Source of the DNA: Bacteroidales bacterium Bact_13 | GTDB lineage: Bacteria; Bacteroidota; Bacteroidia; Bacteroidales; UBA932 | Direction: 5' to 3' | Assembly (NCBI GenBank): GCA_001602845.1 | Contig: LUZE01000004.1 | Coordinates: 1-33,976 of the forward strand | DNA: 33,976 nucleotides | Shown: one piece after another, positions 17,880 to 25,662 of the stretch | How the letters are laid out: the number at the start of each line of letters is the position of its first letter | Position numbering within the stretch: position 1 is the first letter of the stretch | Notes under the pieces: model-generated | Told to the model about the DNA's origin: nothing | The model's input: the letters and a program-made list of their open reading frames with translations, nothing else | Database searches by the model: none | Made by a program: the position numbers and the translations under genes

Positions 17880-17999
17880 GTCGCTCCGCTTGTGCGGGCT
17901 TTGCCTTTGGCGAGGTCAGAGCCCTCGTGGCTGTCGAGCACTCGCCACGAGGAACCGTGACCTCTCCACCAGGCCAACGCGCAGCCCGCGCTCCGCGAC
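17880..17999. repeat. Long imperfect palindrome containing dispersed repeat copy 2
   Basis: Nested inverted pairs run outward from the core CCTCGTGGC (17923-17931)/GCCACGAGG (17944-17952): AGGTCA/TGACCT, TTGGC/GCCAA, GCGGGCT/AGCCCGC and GTCGC/GCGAC. On the minus strand 17909-17982 aligns with the copy at 8011-8083 in the ABC-F gene. It occupies most of the gap between the acyl-CoA synthetase stop and the recQ start. Confidence 0.8.
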
Positions 18000-18004
18000 T
18001 CTCA

Positions 18005-18051
18005 TCATGCCCGGCTTGACCTCTTTGTCATGCCCGGCTTGACCGGGCATC
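18005..18051. repeat. REP-like elements (one partial, one complete)
   Basis: TCATGCCCGGCTTGACC at 18005-18021 is a partial copy and GTCATGCCCGGCTTGACCGG followed by GCATC at 18027-18051 is a complete hairpin (ATGCCCGG/CCGGGCAT). They share their left end with the element in the valS leader. They lie downstream of the acyl-CoA synthetase stop and could also stop transcription or protect the 3' end. Confidence 0.7.
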
Positions 18052-18088
18052 TGAAAACGACGGGCCTCGCATCGCCAGATATTTAGAA

Positions 18089-20011
18089 TCAGATCGAAGC
18101 TAAATTCTGGTCGTTGAGCAGCTGTTTGCCTTCGGGGGTGAAGGCGTAGGCGATGCGGTCGGCATAGTGTTCCTCGACCTTGCCGCGAACGATCTTCATC
18201 GTCGAATTCATCATCTTGTTGGCAATCGTGAACGGCTCGTCGCAAATCACGACCGCTGCCGGCAGCCAGCGCTCCGGGAAGAGCCCGTAATGGGCGCCGC
18301 CCTTGCGATAACTGTCGATCTCCGCCTGAATCTTCTGCAACATCGCCACCTTCCCCTCCTTCGTCTTCGGATCCAGCCCCTGCCCCTTCACAAATTCCGC
18401 CAAAGCATCCTTCTCGGGCACAATCAGCACCATCGTGTACGGATCCTGATTGTTGTGCAAAACCACCTGCGAAACATATTTCGACACCTCCGGCAGACTG
18501 TCCTCGAAACCCTCCGGCGAATACTTCTCACCGTCGGAAGAGATCAGCAGGCTCTTGAAACGGCCCACCACATAAAGGAAGTCCGGATCCCAGGGGCAGA
18601 TGTAACCCATGTCACCCGTATGCAGCCAGCCGTCGACAACCGTGTCGGCCGTGGCCTTCGGATTCTTCCAGTAACCCGCCATCACGTTCTCGCCCCGTAT
18701 CACGATCTCGCCCTTCGTGCCATGCGGCACCTCGTTCCCCTGCTCGTCACAGATCTTGCAATCCATCGGCCGGACAATACGGCCGGATGAACCGAAAATG
18801 GCGTGACCCGTCGAGTTCGAACAGATGATCGGCGTAGCCTCGGTCAGGCCGTAACCCTGGAACATCGGCATGCCCACCGCGCAGAAAAAGCGCTGCAACT
18901 CGATGTCCAGCAGGGCGCCGCCACCCACGAAGAACCGCATGCGGCCGCCGAAGCTCTCCCGTACCTTCTTGAACAGGATCTTGTCGAACAGGACCATCAG
19001 CGGCTTGCGCCAGAACGTACCGCCCGTACCGCGGTTGTAGTACTCCTTATTATATGCGATCGCATTCCGGACGGCGAAATTGAACAGCTTTTCCGTCCGG
19101 GGCCCCTTGGCCTTGATGCCGCTCTCGATGTTCTTCTTGAAATTGCGCGCCAGCGCGGGAACCGACAGCATCACGTGCGGCCGCGTCTCGCGGATGGCCG
19201 TGGGAATGTTCTTGAGCGTGGCCATCGCATTCTTCCCGATCGGCACGAAAGCGATGCTGCCGCCACAGTACATCATGGTATACATGCCCGCCACGTGCGC
19301 GAAACAGTGATCCAGCGGCAGGATGATCAGCATCACGCTGTTCTCCTCGATGGTAATCACGGACTGGCCCTGCGCCACGTTCGCCGTGTAGTTGCGGTGC
19401 GTCAGCAGGATGCCCTTCGGGTCGGCCGTCGTGCCGGACGTGTAGCTGATGTTGGCATAGTCGTCGGGGCCGACGGAACGATAGCGCGCCTCGAATTCAG
19501 CCGCATGTTCCTGCAGAAACGCATCGCCCAATGCCTGGACTTCCGACATCCGCATCTCTCCCTCTTCGAGCTTGTCGTAACGGAAGGCCGTGTCATCGAA
19601 GACGATGACCTTCTTCACGTCGGGGCACTGCCCCATGATGGCCCGGATCTTTGGAAGCTGGTTGCCCGATACAAGCACCCAGTGCGCTTCGGAATGGAGG
19701 ATGCGGAACACAAGGTCCTGTCCCTCGCCCAGATTGACGGAAAGCGGCACGTCCACCGCCCCGGCATACATCGCGCCCAGCTCTGCCAGGATCCACATCG
19801 CACGGCTCTCGGAAAGCAGCGCGATCTTCTCGCCCTTCTGCACCCCCATCGCCATCAGGCCGGCACCGATGCGGTGCGCCTCCCGGCGGGTCTGCTCCTG
19901 AGTGATTTCCAGCCACTTCCCGTCCACCTTTTCACGGAGGTATACGTTGCCGGCGAACTGGTGCGTGTAATTCTCAACAAAATCTATGATCGTCGGTTTG
20001 TCGTCTTTCAT
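18089..20011 (-). CDS. Long-chain fatty acid-CoA ligase (AMP-binding)
   Basis: The 640-residue enzyme activates a fatty acid with ATP to acyl-AMP and transfers it to CoA. ISYTSGTTADPKGILLTH is the AMP-binding P-loop, GYGLTEATPIIC the A5 motif, GWLHTGDMGYI and VVGRFKSLLISSDGEKYSPE the A7/A8 hinge, and NSTMKIVRGKVEE the C-terminal lysine region. The track's 1172-residue ORF is an extension through the antisense of pckA; the true start is ATG 20011 (MKDDKPTIIDF), preceded by a -7 box. It is a single gene divergent from pckA. Chain-length preference cannot be read, and a role in recycling membrane or exogenous fatty acids is inferred. Confidence 0.93.
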   Translation of the reverse strand: MKDDKPTIIDFVENYTHQFAGNVYLREKVDGKWLEITQEQTRREAHRIGAGLMAMGVQKGEKIALLSESRAMWILAELGAMYAGAVDVPLSVNLGEGQDLVFRILHSEAHWVLVSGNQLPKIRAIMGQCPDVKKVIVFDDTAFRYDKLEEGEMRMSEVQALGDAFLQEHAAEFEARYRSVGPDDYANISYTSGTTADPKGILLTHRNYTANVAQGQSVITIEENSVMLIILPLDHCFAHVAGMYTMMYCGGSIAFVPIGKNAMATLKNIPTAIRETRPHVMLSVPALARNFKKNIESGIKAKGPRTEKLFNFAVRNAIAYNKEYYNRGTGGTFWRKPLMVLFDKILFKKVRESFGGRMRFFVGGGALLDIELQRFFCAVGMPMFQGYGLTEATPIICSNSTGHAIFGSSGRIVRPMDCKICDEQGNEVPHGTKGEIVIRGENVMAGYWKNPKATADTVVDGWLHTGDMGYICPWDPDFLYVVGRFKSLLISSDGEKYSPEGFEDSLPEVSKYVSQVVLHNNQDPYTMVLIVPEKDALAEFVKGQGLDPKTKEGKVAMLQKIQAEIDSYRKGGAHYGLFPERWLPAAVVICDEPFTIANKMMNSTMKIVRGKVEEHYADRIAYAFTPEGKQLLNDQNLASI

Positions 20012-20044
20012 ATATGGTGTGATTTTTGATAACCAATCAGTCCT

Positions 20045-20052
20045 CAAATATA
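20045..20052 (-). promoter_or_regulatory. -7 box (TATATTTG) for the acyl-CoA synthetase gene
   Basis: On the minus strand CAAAAATCAT is followed by TATATTTG, ending 33 nt before the ATG at 20011. It nearly mirrors the pckA promoter. Confidence 0.6.
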
Positions 20053-20095
20053 ATGATTTTTGCGTGAAACACGGCCATTTTATACAAATAATCAT

Positions 20096-20103
20096 TATAT
20101 TTG
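20096..20103 (+). promoter_or_regulatory. -7 box (TATATTTG) for pckA
   Basis: CAAATAATCAT is followed by TATATTTG, ending 34 nt before the pckA ATG at 20138. The track's start at 20060 is upstream of this box and is rejected. Confidence 0.65.
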
Positions 20104-20137
20104 CGAGACTGAATATCTTATAAACAATATAAACACT

Positions 20138-21754
20138 ATGCCTAAAATCAATCTGAGAAAGTACGGTATCAAGAACACGCGTGAAGTGCTCTACAACCCC
20201 ACCTACGAAGTCCTTTACAACGAAGAGACCAAACCCGGCCTGGAAGGCTATGACAAGGGCGTGGTCACCGAACTTGGCGCCATCAACGTGATGACCGGCG
20301 TTTTCACCGGCCGCAGCCCCAAGGACAAGTACATCGTCTATGACAAGACCACCCGGGAAGGCGCCCGCGGTGAGATCTGGTGGACCACCGACGAGTATCC
20401 CAACGACAACCACAAGATGTCGGAAGATGTGTGGAAAGAGGTCAAGAAGATGGCCCAGGCCCAGCTCAGCGGCAAACGCCTGTTCGTCGTCGACGGCTTC
20501 TGCGGCACCCACACCGACACCCGCATGAAGGTCCGCTTCATCATGGAGGTGGCATGGCAGGCACACTTCGTGACCAACATGTTCATCCGTCCGAAGAACC
20601 AGAAGGAATTCGACCAGGATCCCGACTTCGTGGTCTACTGCGCATCGAAGGCCAAGGTTGACAACTATCAGGAACTCGGCCTGCGCAGCGACACCTGCGT
20701 GGCCTTCAACGTCACCAGCCGCGAGCAGGTAATCCTCAACACCTGGTACGGCGGCGAGATGAAGAAGGGTATGTTCTCGATGATGAACTACTACCTCCCG
20801 CTCAAGGGCATCGCAGCCATGCACTGCTCGGCCAATACGGACATGAACGGCGAGAACACCGCCATCTTCTTCGGCCTCTCCGGAACCGGCAAGACCACCC
20901 TTTCCACCGACCCGAAACGCCTGCTGATCGGCGACGACGAGCACGGCTGGGACCGCAAGGGCGTGTTCAACCTCGAAGGTGGCTGCTACGCGAAGGTCAT
21001 CAACCTCGACAAGGATGCAGAGCCTGATATCTACGGCGCCATCCGCCGCGACGCCCTCCTCGAGAACGTCACCGTCGACGAGAACGGCAAGATCGACTTT
21101 GCCGACAAGAGCGTCACCGAGAACACCCGCGTGAGCTACCCGATCTATCACATCGAGAAGATCGTCCGTCCCGAGAGCCACGGCCCCGCAGCAGAGCAGG
21201 TCATCTTCCTGAGCGCCGACGCATTCGGCGTGCTGCCGCCGGTGAGCATCCTCACCCCCGAGCAGACGAAGTACTACTTCCTGAGCGGCTTCACCGCCAA
21301 GCTGGCCGGCACCGAGCGCGGCATCACCGAGCCCACACCGACCTTCTCCGCATGCTTCGGACAGGCGTTCCTCGAACTCCACCCGACCAAGTATGCCGAA
21401 GAGCTTGTCAAGAAGATGAAGAAATCCGGCGCGAAGGCCTACCTGGTGAACACCGGCTGGAACGGCACGGGCAAGCGCATCTCCATCAAGGATACCCGCG
21501 GCATCATCGACGCCATCCTCAACCACAGCATCGACCAGGCTCCGACCAAGAAGATCCCTTACTTCGACTTCGAAGTCCCGACGCAGCTGGAAGGCGTTGA
21601 CCCGCACATCCTCGACCCGCGCGATACCTATGCAGATCCCAAGCAGTGGGACGAGAAGGCACAGGACCTCGCAGGACGGTTCATCAAGAACTTCAAGAAG
21701 TACGAGTACAACAAGGCCGGTAAGGCGCTCGTCGCTGCAGGCCCGAAGCTCTAA
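20138..21754 (+). CDS. pckA: Phosphoenolpyruvate carboxykinase (ATP)
   Basis: The 538-residue enzyme interconverts oxaloacetate plus ATP with PEP, CO2 and ADP. In Bacteroidales it usually runs toward oxaloacetate in fermentative succinate and propionate formation. [15 protein letters not shown] is the kinase-1a P-loop (Lys252 and Thr253 near the centre), GDDEHGW the kinase-2 metal-binding motif, and [12 protein letters not shown] the substrate-binding Arg region. The length is standard for the ATP-type enzyme. The start is ATG 20138 ([10 protein letters not shown]), downstream of its -7 box. Codon use looks strongly biased toward C-ending codons, as expected for a highly expressed gene. lysO follows after 48 nt. 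Confidence 0.98.
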   Translation: MPKINLRKYGIKNTREVLYNPTYEVLYNEETKPGLEGYDKGVVTELGAINVMTGVFTGRSPKDKYIVYDKTTREGARGEIWWTTDEYPNDNHKMSEDVWKEVKKMAQAQLSGKRLFVVDGFCGTHTDTRMKVRFIMEVAWQAHFVTNMFIRPKNQKEFDQDPDFVVYCASKAKVDNYQELGLRSDTCVAFNVTSREQVILNTWYGGEMKKGMFSMMNYYLPLKGIAAMHCSANTDMNGENTAIFFGLSGTGKTTLSTDPKRLLIGDDEHGWDRKGVFNLEGGCYAKVINLDKDAEPDIYGAIRRDALLENVTVDENGKIDFADKSVTENTRVSYPIYHIEKIVRPESHGPAAEQVIFLSADAFGVLPPVSILTPEQTKYYFLSGFTAKLAGTERGITEPTPTFSACFGQAFLELHPTKYAEELVKKMKKSGAKAYLVNTGWNGTGKRISIKDTRGIIDAILNHSIDQAPTKKIPYFDFEVPTQLEGVDPHILDPRDTYADPKQWDEKAQDLAGRFIKNFKKYEYNKAGKALVAAGPKL

Positions 21755-21783
21755 CGGCTTGTAACCAACTGTCGTTTAACCCA

Positions 21784-21838
21784 AAAACCGGCTGGAAGAA
21801 AGATGATTATCACCATCGGTATTCTTCTGGCCGGTTTT
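21784..21838 (+). promoter_or_regulatory. 17-bp hairpin around the lysO start codon (possible pckA terminator or lysO control)
   Basis: AAAACCGGCTGGAAGAA (21784-21800) pairs with TTCTTCTGGCCGGTTTT (21822-21838): 15 Watson-Crick and 2 G-U pairs without a gap, with a 21-nt loop containing the lysO ATG (21803). CCC (21780-21782) can also pair with GGG (21844-21846). The right arm ends in TTTTCTTTT, as a terminator would. Confidence 0.7.
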
Positions 21839-22765
21839 CTTTTGGGCCTGTTGCTGAAGGGGCGCGTCAAGCTGCCGACGTCGGCCATCACGCTGGCGTC
21901 GATCTGCCTGCTGCTCTTCATCCTGGGGTTGGAAATCGGCGGCAACCGGGAGTTGCTGGCGAACCTTCCGACAATGGGCCTGACAGCCCTCGTCGTGTCG
22001 GTGCTGGCCATTTTGGGCAGTGTCGTTCTGGCACGGCTGTTCACAAAAAAAGAAGAACTGGCACCGCCTGTCAATGAGCGGCCTTCCCCGGCCGAAACCG
22101 GTGACAAGCCCGGCGGCGGAATGCGAGACAGCCTGATCATCGTGGGATGCTTTGTCGCCGGAGTACTTGTCGCCCTTGCCGGATGGGTTCCCGACGGGTT
22201 GCCGATGGACCAGATTACCACGTGGGGGCTTTATCTTCTGCTGATCTGTGTCGGGTTCGGGCTCGGGATGGAAGAAGGATTCTTCGAGAGTCTCAAGACC
22301 TTGCCGGCCAGAAGCCTGCTCTTGCCCCTGGTAACGATTGTCGGGTCGCTGATTGGCGGCCTGCTGGCATGGGTGCTGCTTTCGTGGTTCCACACGTCAG
22401 TGCCTGAGCTGACCGACACGCTGGCGGTCACATCGGGGTTTGGCTATTATTCGCTCTCGAGCGTACTCCTGGACGAGCAACGCGGACCGATGGTGGCCAC
22501 CATCGCCCTGGCTGCCAACCTGCTTCGTGAACTATTGACACTGCTGACCGCCCCCATGCTCCGCAAGTGGTTCGGCCCCTACGCCATCATTTCTTCCGGC
22601 GGCGCCACCTCGATGGACACGACCCTGCCCGTCGCGGTGCGCTACGGGGGCAGCCGCTACGCTCCCGTATCGGTCTATCATGGTTTTGTCCTGACGGTTG
22701 CCGTACCCTTTATCGTTTCTTTTTTCATTACGCTCCATTCCTGGTTATTGAATTTACCTGCCTAG
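21803..22765 (+). CDS. lysO: Lysine exporter LysO family protein (DUF340)
   Basis: The 320-residue inner-membrane protein has about eight to ten hydrophobic segments. The C-terminal half carries the family hallmarks SGFGYYSLSSVLL, NLLRELLTLL, GATSMDTTLPV and VYHGFVLTVAVP, which match the pattern of E. coli LysO (YbjE), an L-lysine exporter. A hydrophilic loop of about 25 residues (KKEELAPPVNERPSP) separates the two halves. The start codon lies in the loop of a strong hairpin shared with the pckA 3' end. The nitroreductase gene begins 3 nt after its stop. Lysine as the substrate is inferred from family only; a related amino acid is possible. Confidence 0.88.
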   Translation: MIITIGILLAGFLLGLLLKGRVKLPTSAITLASICLLLFILGLEIGGNRELLANLPTMGLTALVVSVLAILGSVVLARLFTKKEELAPPVNERPSPAETGDKPGGGMRDSLIIVGCFVAGVLVALAGWVPDGLPMDQITTWGLYLLLICVGFGLGMEEGFFESLKTLPARSLLLPLVTIVGSLIGGLLAWVLLSWFHTSVPELTDTLAVTSGFGYYSLSSVLLDEQRGPMVATIALAANLLRELLTLLTAPMLRKWFGPYAIISSGGATSMDTTLPVAVRYGGSRYAPVSVYHGFVLTVAVPFIVSFFITLHSWLLNLPA

Positions 22766-22768
22766 ATC

Positions 22769-23356
22769 ATGAATACAGATATCATCCTCCCCGCCCCCGT
22801 CTGTATCGGCGGCATGCCGCTTCGTGACGCCCTGATGACACGCCGTTCCGTCCGGACCTATTCGCCCAGACGCTTCAATCTGAACGACAAGCAGGACCTG
22901 CAGCTTCTCTCCGACCTGCTGTGGGCCGCTTTCGGGCCCATCTCGCCGAAGCGCCGCAGCGCGCCTTCGTCGCACAACCGGCAGGAAACGGATCTTTACG
23001 TGCTGCTGCCCGAAGGGGCTTTCCGCTATGATCCCTCCGGCAACCGGCTCCTCCCGGTCGTCGGCACGGACTTGCGCGCCGCCTCGGGTGCCCAGGACTA
23101 TGTGGGCACGGCGGCGGCCGAGATCGCCTTCGTGGCCGACACTACAAAAGTAACGGGCAAGTCACCGCGCGGACTGGTCGAGACGATCTACGTGGATACG
23201 GGCTTCATCTCGCAGAATATCTACTTGTTCTGCGCTTCCGAAGGACTGGCCACAGTGGTGCGGGCCATGGTGCCGAAGGAATCGCTGGCCGCAGCGCTGC
23301 AGTTGACGCACTCCCAGGAGATAACCTTGGTGCAGACGGTCGGCTGGGCACAATAA
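22769..23356 (+). CDS. Nitroreductase family protein (SagB-like subgroup)
   Basis: The 195-residue protein looks like an FMN-dependent nitroreductase-fold enzyme: TRRSVRTYSPRRF at the N-terminus supplies the flavin-phosphate Arg residues, LLWAAFGPISPKRRSAPSSHNRQ follows the usual ASPSAHNRQ-type substrate loop, and the C-terminal part has DTGFISQNIYLFCASEGLATV, a helix typical of the family. Such enzymes reduce nitro groups, quinones or flavins with NAD(P)H. The N-terminus PAPVCIGG shows no signal peptide. It follows lysO by 3 nt and its stop codon lies within the first of two palindromic repeats before the amgK-like gene. Substrate is unknown. Confidence 0.85.
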   Translation: MNTDIILPAPVCIGGMPLRDALMTRRSVRTYSPRRFNLNDKQDLQLLSDLLWAAFGPISPKRRSAPSSHNRQETDLYVLLPEGAFRYDPSGNRLLPVVGTDLRAASGAQDYVGTAAAEIAFVADTTKVTGKSPRGLVETIYVDTGFISQNIYLFCASEGLATVVRAMVPKESLAAALQLTHSQEITLVQTVGWAQ

Positions 23357-23425
23357 GCCGCCAAAACGTGCCCCGAAGGGGCAAAATCGCCTGGCCGGGC
23401 ACAAATTGCCGTGCTTTCGTGCCCC
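23346..23425. repeat. Pair of GGGCAC-N16-GTGCCCC repeats upstream of the amgK-like gene
   Basis: Copy 1 is 23346-23374 and copy 2 is 23397-23425, 51 nt apart. Both have GGGCAC, exactly 16 nt, then GTGCCCC. A further perfect hairpin TGCCCC-GAA-GGGGCA lies at 23369-23383. Copy 2 ends near the expected -33 position of the next promoter, so a regulator-binding or 3'-end role is possible. Confidence 0.6.
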
Positions 23426-23430
23426 AAAGA

Positions 23431-23451
23431 CGAAATAATTTCGTACATTTG
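23431..23451 (+). promoter_or_regulatory. Promoter of the amgK-like gene: palindrome CGAAATAATTTCG plus -7 box TACATTTG
   Basis: The -7 box TACATTTG (23444-23451) ends 18 nt before the ATG at 23470. CGAAATAATTTCG (23431-23443) is a perfect 13-nt palindrome that abuts it. Its left half CGAAATAAT is the 9-mer also found before the FucI-like and Wza-type promoters. Confidence 0.6.
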
Positions 23452-23469
23452 AAGGATAAACCGCAAAAC

Positions 23470-24885
23470 ATGGATCCTGTCAAATCGCTATTCGAGCAAT
23501 ATACCGGACAGAAAGTCCGGATTTTCGAGGAACTCCCCTCCTCCGGCAGCAACCGCCGTTACTTCCGCATTACGGGAGACGACATCACGCTGATCGGCGC
23601 GCGGGGCACCTCCATCCCCGAGAACATCGCCTTCTGGAAAATGGCCTGCCACTTCCGCGAGAAAGGACTCAACGTCCCGCAGGTGCTGGCCCACAACAGC
23701 GACTTCTCCTGCTATCTCCAGGAAGACCTTGGCAACGACACGCTCTTCAACCTCGTGTCGGAAGGCCGTGAGAAAGGCAATTATTCGCCGGCGGAAAAAG
23801 CGCTCATTTTCAAGGCCGTGCGCGCACTCCCCAAGATTCAGTTCGAGGGGGCCGAAGGCCTCGATTTCTCGGTCTGCTTCCCGCAGCCCGAGTTCGACGA
23901 GCGGATGATCTCGTTCGACCAGAATTATTTCAAATACTGCTTCCTCAAGGCCACCGGGCTGGAGTTCAGCGAAATCGATCTTGACAAGGATTTCAAGGCC
24001 ATGTCGGACGTGCTCATGCGCAGCATGTCGGACACGTTCCTCTACCGGGATTTCCAGGCCCGCAACGTGATGATCAAGTACGGCGAGCCCTACTTCATCG
24101 ACTTCCAGGGCGGGCGCAAGGGCCCGATCTACTATGACGTGGCCTCGTTCATCTGGCAGGCCAAGGCCGCCTATTCCGAGGCGTTCAAGATGGAGCTCAT
24201 CGACGCCTACCTCGACGCCCTGAAGCCCTACAAGCCCATCAGCCGCAAGGAATTCATGGAAACGCTGCGGCACTTCGTGCTCTTCCGCACCCTGCAGGTG
24301 CTCGGCGCCTACGGTTTCCGCGGTTACTTCGAAAAGAAGCCCCACTTCCTGCAGAGCGTCCCCTACGCCATGGAGAACCTGCGCCGGCTGCTCAAGGAGC
24401 CGTTCACCGAATATCCCTATCTCACGAAACTGCTCGGCGAACTGACGTCGATGAAGCAGTTCTCCGACCTCAACCAGGAACGCGGACTTGAAGTCGACAT
24501 CTTCAGCTTCGCCTACAAGAAGGGCATTCCAAACGATGCCAGCGGCAACGGCGGCGGCTACGTCTTCGACTGCCGCGGCCTGGAAAACCCGGGCAAATAC
24601 GAGCACTACAAGCACTTTACCGGCATGGACGCCGAAGTCATCAAGTTCATGGAGGACGACGGCGGCGTGCTGAAATTCCTCGACCACGCCTACGAACTGG
24701 TGGATGCGCACGTCCAGCGGTTCATCGAACGCAAGTTCACGCACCTGATGGTCGCTTTCGGCTGTACCGGCGGCCAGCACCGCTCCGTCTACTGCGCCGA
24801 GCATCTGGGCGAGCACCTGGCGAACAAATTCAGCATCAAGGTGCGCATCACCCACCGGGAACTCGAACTCGAAAAGGAACTCTGA
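23470..24885 (+). CDS. amgK: AmgK-like sugar kinase fused to a RapZ C-terminal domain
   Basis: The 471-residue protein has two parts. Residues 1-330 form an aminoglycoside-phosphotransferase-fold kinase like AmgK, which phosphorylates MurNAc/GlcNAc at the anomeric carbon: SGSNRRYFRI in the N-lobe, YRDFQARNVM (catalytic Asp194) and IDFQGGRKGPIYYDVAS (metal Asp211). Residues about 341-466 match the RapZ C-terminal domain, which binds GlcN6P in E. coli: IFSFAYKKGIP, YVFDCRGLENP, FTGMD and FGCTGGQHRSVYCAE (near residue 431). RapZ's N-terminal P-loop domain is absent. The start is ATG 23470, after a -7 box. A MurU-like gene follows by 4 nt, which supports a peptidoglycan amino-sugar salvage role with a possible built-in sensor. 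Confidence 0.87.
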   Translation: MDPVKSLFEQYTGQKVRIFEELPSSGSNRRYFRITGDDITLIGARGTSIPENIAFWKMACHFREKGLNVPQVLAHNSDFSCYLQEDLGNDTLFNLVSEGREKGNYSPAEKALIFKAVRALPKIQFEGAEGLDFSVCFPQPEFDERMISFDQNYFKYCFLKATGLEFSEIDLDKDFKAMSDVLMRSMSDTFLYRDFQARNVMIKYGEPYFIDFQGGRKGPIYYDVASFIWQAKAAYSEAFKMELIDAYLDALKPYKPISRKEFMETLRHFVLFRTLQVLGAYGFRGYFEKKPHFLQSVPYAMENLRRLLKEPFTEYPYLTKLLGELTSMKQFSDLNQERGLEVDIFSFAYKKGIPNDASGNGGGYVFDCRGLENPGKYEHYKHFTGMDAEVIKFMEDDGGVLKFLDHAYELVDAHVQRFIERKFTHLMVAFGCTGGQHRSVYCAEHLGEHLANKFSIKVRITHRELELEKEL

Positions 24886-24889
24886 CCCG

Positions 24890-25609
24890 ATGAAGGCGCT
24901 CGTGTTCGCGGCCGGACTCGGCACCCGGCTCAAACCCCTTACCGACACGATGCCCAAGGCGCTCGTGCCAGTCAATGGCGTTCCCCTGCTCCAGCAGGTC
25001 GTTGAAAAACTCGTGGCGGCGGGCTACGACGAGATCGTCATCAACGTACATCACTTTGCGGACATGATCCGCGACTTTGTAGCCACGCACGACAGCTTCG
25101 GCGTCAGGATCACGTTCTCCGACGAGACGGACCTGCTCCGCGAAACCGGCGGCGGCATCCGCCACGCCGCACCCCTGCTCGAAGGGGAGGAGCCGTTCCT
25201 CGTGCACAACGTGGACATCCTCTCCAATCTCGACCTGGCCTGGTTCCGCGCGCAGCACCGCCCGGGCGACCTGTCCACGATCCTGGTCAGCGACCGCCCC
25301 ACGCAGCGCTATTTTCTCTTCGACGAAGACGGGCTGCTGGTCGGCTGGACGAACCTCGCCACGGGTGAAGTCCGCAGTCCCTGGCCCGGCATCGACCCGG
25401 ACCATTGCACCCGGCTTGCTTTTTCCGGCATCCACTATATCTCACCCGCCATCTTCCCGCTGATGCACGACTGGCCCGAGAAATTCTCCATCGTGGACTT
25501 CTATCTCGCTATCTGCCGGACCCACGCCGTCCGCGCCGCCGTCATGCCCGGCCTGGTGCTTCACGACGTTGGAAAATTGTCGGAATTGACTTTTATTTCT
25601 CCGAAATAA
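24890..25609 (+). CDS. murU: MurU-like sugar-1-phosphate nucleotidyltransferase
   Basis: The 239-residue enzyme has the pyrophosphorylase signature at the N-terminus (FAAGLGTRLKPLTDTMPKALV), then VNVHHF-like INVHHFADMI, ETGGGIRHA and HNVDILSNLD, where the Asp is the likely metal ligand, and FSGIHYISP with the acidic FSIVDFY segment near the C-terminus. It lacks the left-handed beta-helix acetyltransferase domain of GlmU, which fits MurU: UTP plus MurNAc-1-P gives UDP-MurNAc. Its position 4 nt after the AmgK-like kinase supports this, since kinase and uridylyltransferase act in sequence to bypass de novo UDP-MurNAc synthesis. Another hexose-1-phosphate substrate is possible. The next promoter overlaps its stop codon. 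Confidence 0.85.
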   Translation: MKALVFAAGLGTRLKPLTDTMPKALVPVNGVPLLQQVVEKLVAAGYDEIVINVHHFADMIRDFVATHDSFGVRITFSDETDLLRETGGGIRHAAPLLEGEEPFLVHNVDILSNLDLAWFRAQHRPGDLSTILVSDRPTQRYFLFDEDGLLVGWTNLATGEVRSPWPGIDPDHCTRLAFSGIHYISPAIFPLMHDWPEKFSIVDFYLAICRTHAVRAAVMPGLVLHDVGKLSELTFISPK

Positions 25610-25621
25610 TAGTTATTTTTG
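25602..25621 (+). promoter_or_regulatory. Promoter of the polysaccharide export operon (CGAAATAAT plus TATTTTTG)
   Basis: CGAAATAAT (25602-25610) contains the murU stop codon and lies three bases before the -7 box TATTTTTG (25614-25621). The ATG of the Wza-type gene is 41 nt further on. The track's start at 25651 is a TTG; ATG 25663 is preferred. Confidence 0.6.
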
Positions 25622-25662
25622 CAAATTAGACACGTTATACTACGAATTAATTGCAGAATATC

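Noticed and set aside
17836-18088. CRISPR array or small RNA gene in the repeat-rich gap
   Set aside because: The repeats are nested palindromes rather than regularly spaced direct repeats, and no promoter or conserved RNA structure supports an RNA gene.
20012-21607. The 1172-residue minus-strand ORF (18089-21607) as one long protein
   Set aside because: Its first 532 residues are the antisense of pckA, with no recognisable motif. The acyl-CoA synthetase starts at 20011 behind its own -7 box.
23357-23469. Extension of the amgK-like gene back to 23368
   Set aside because: The extension runs through the repeats and the -7 box; the conserved kinase N-terminus begins at the ATG at 23470.
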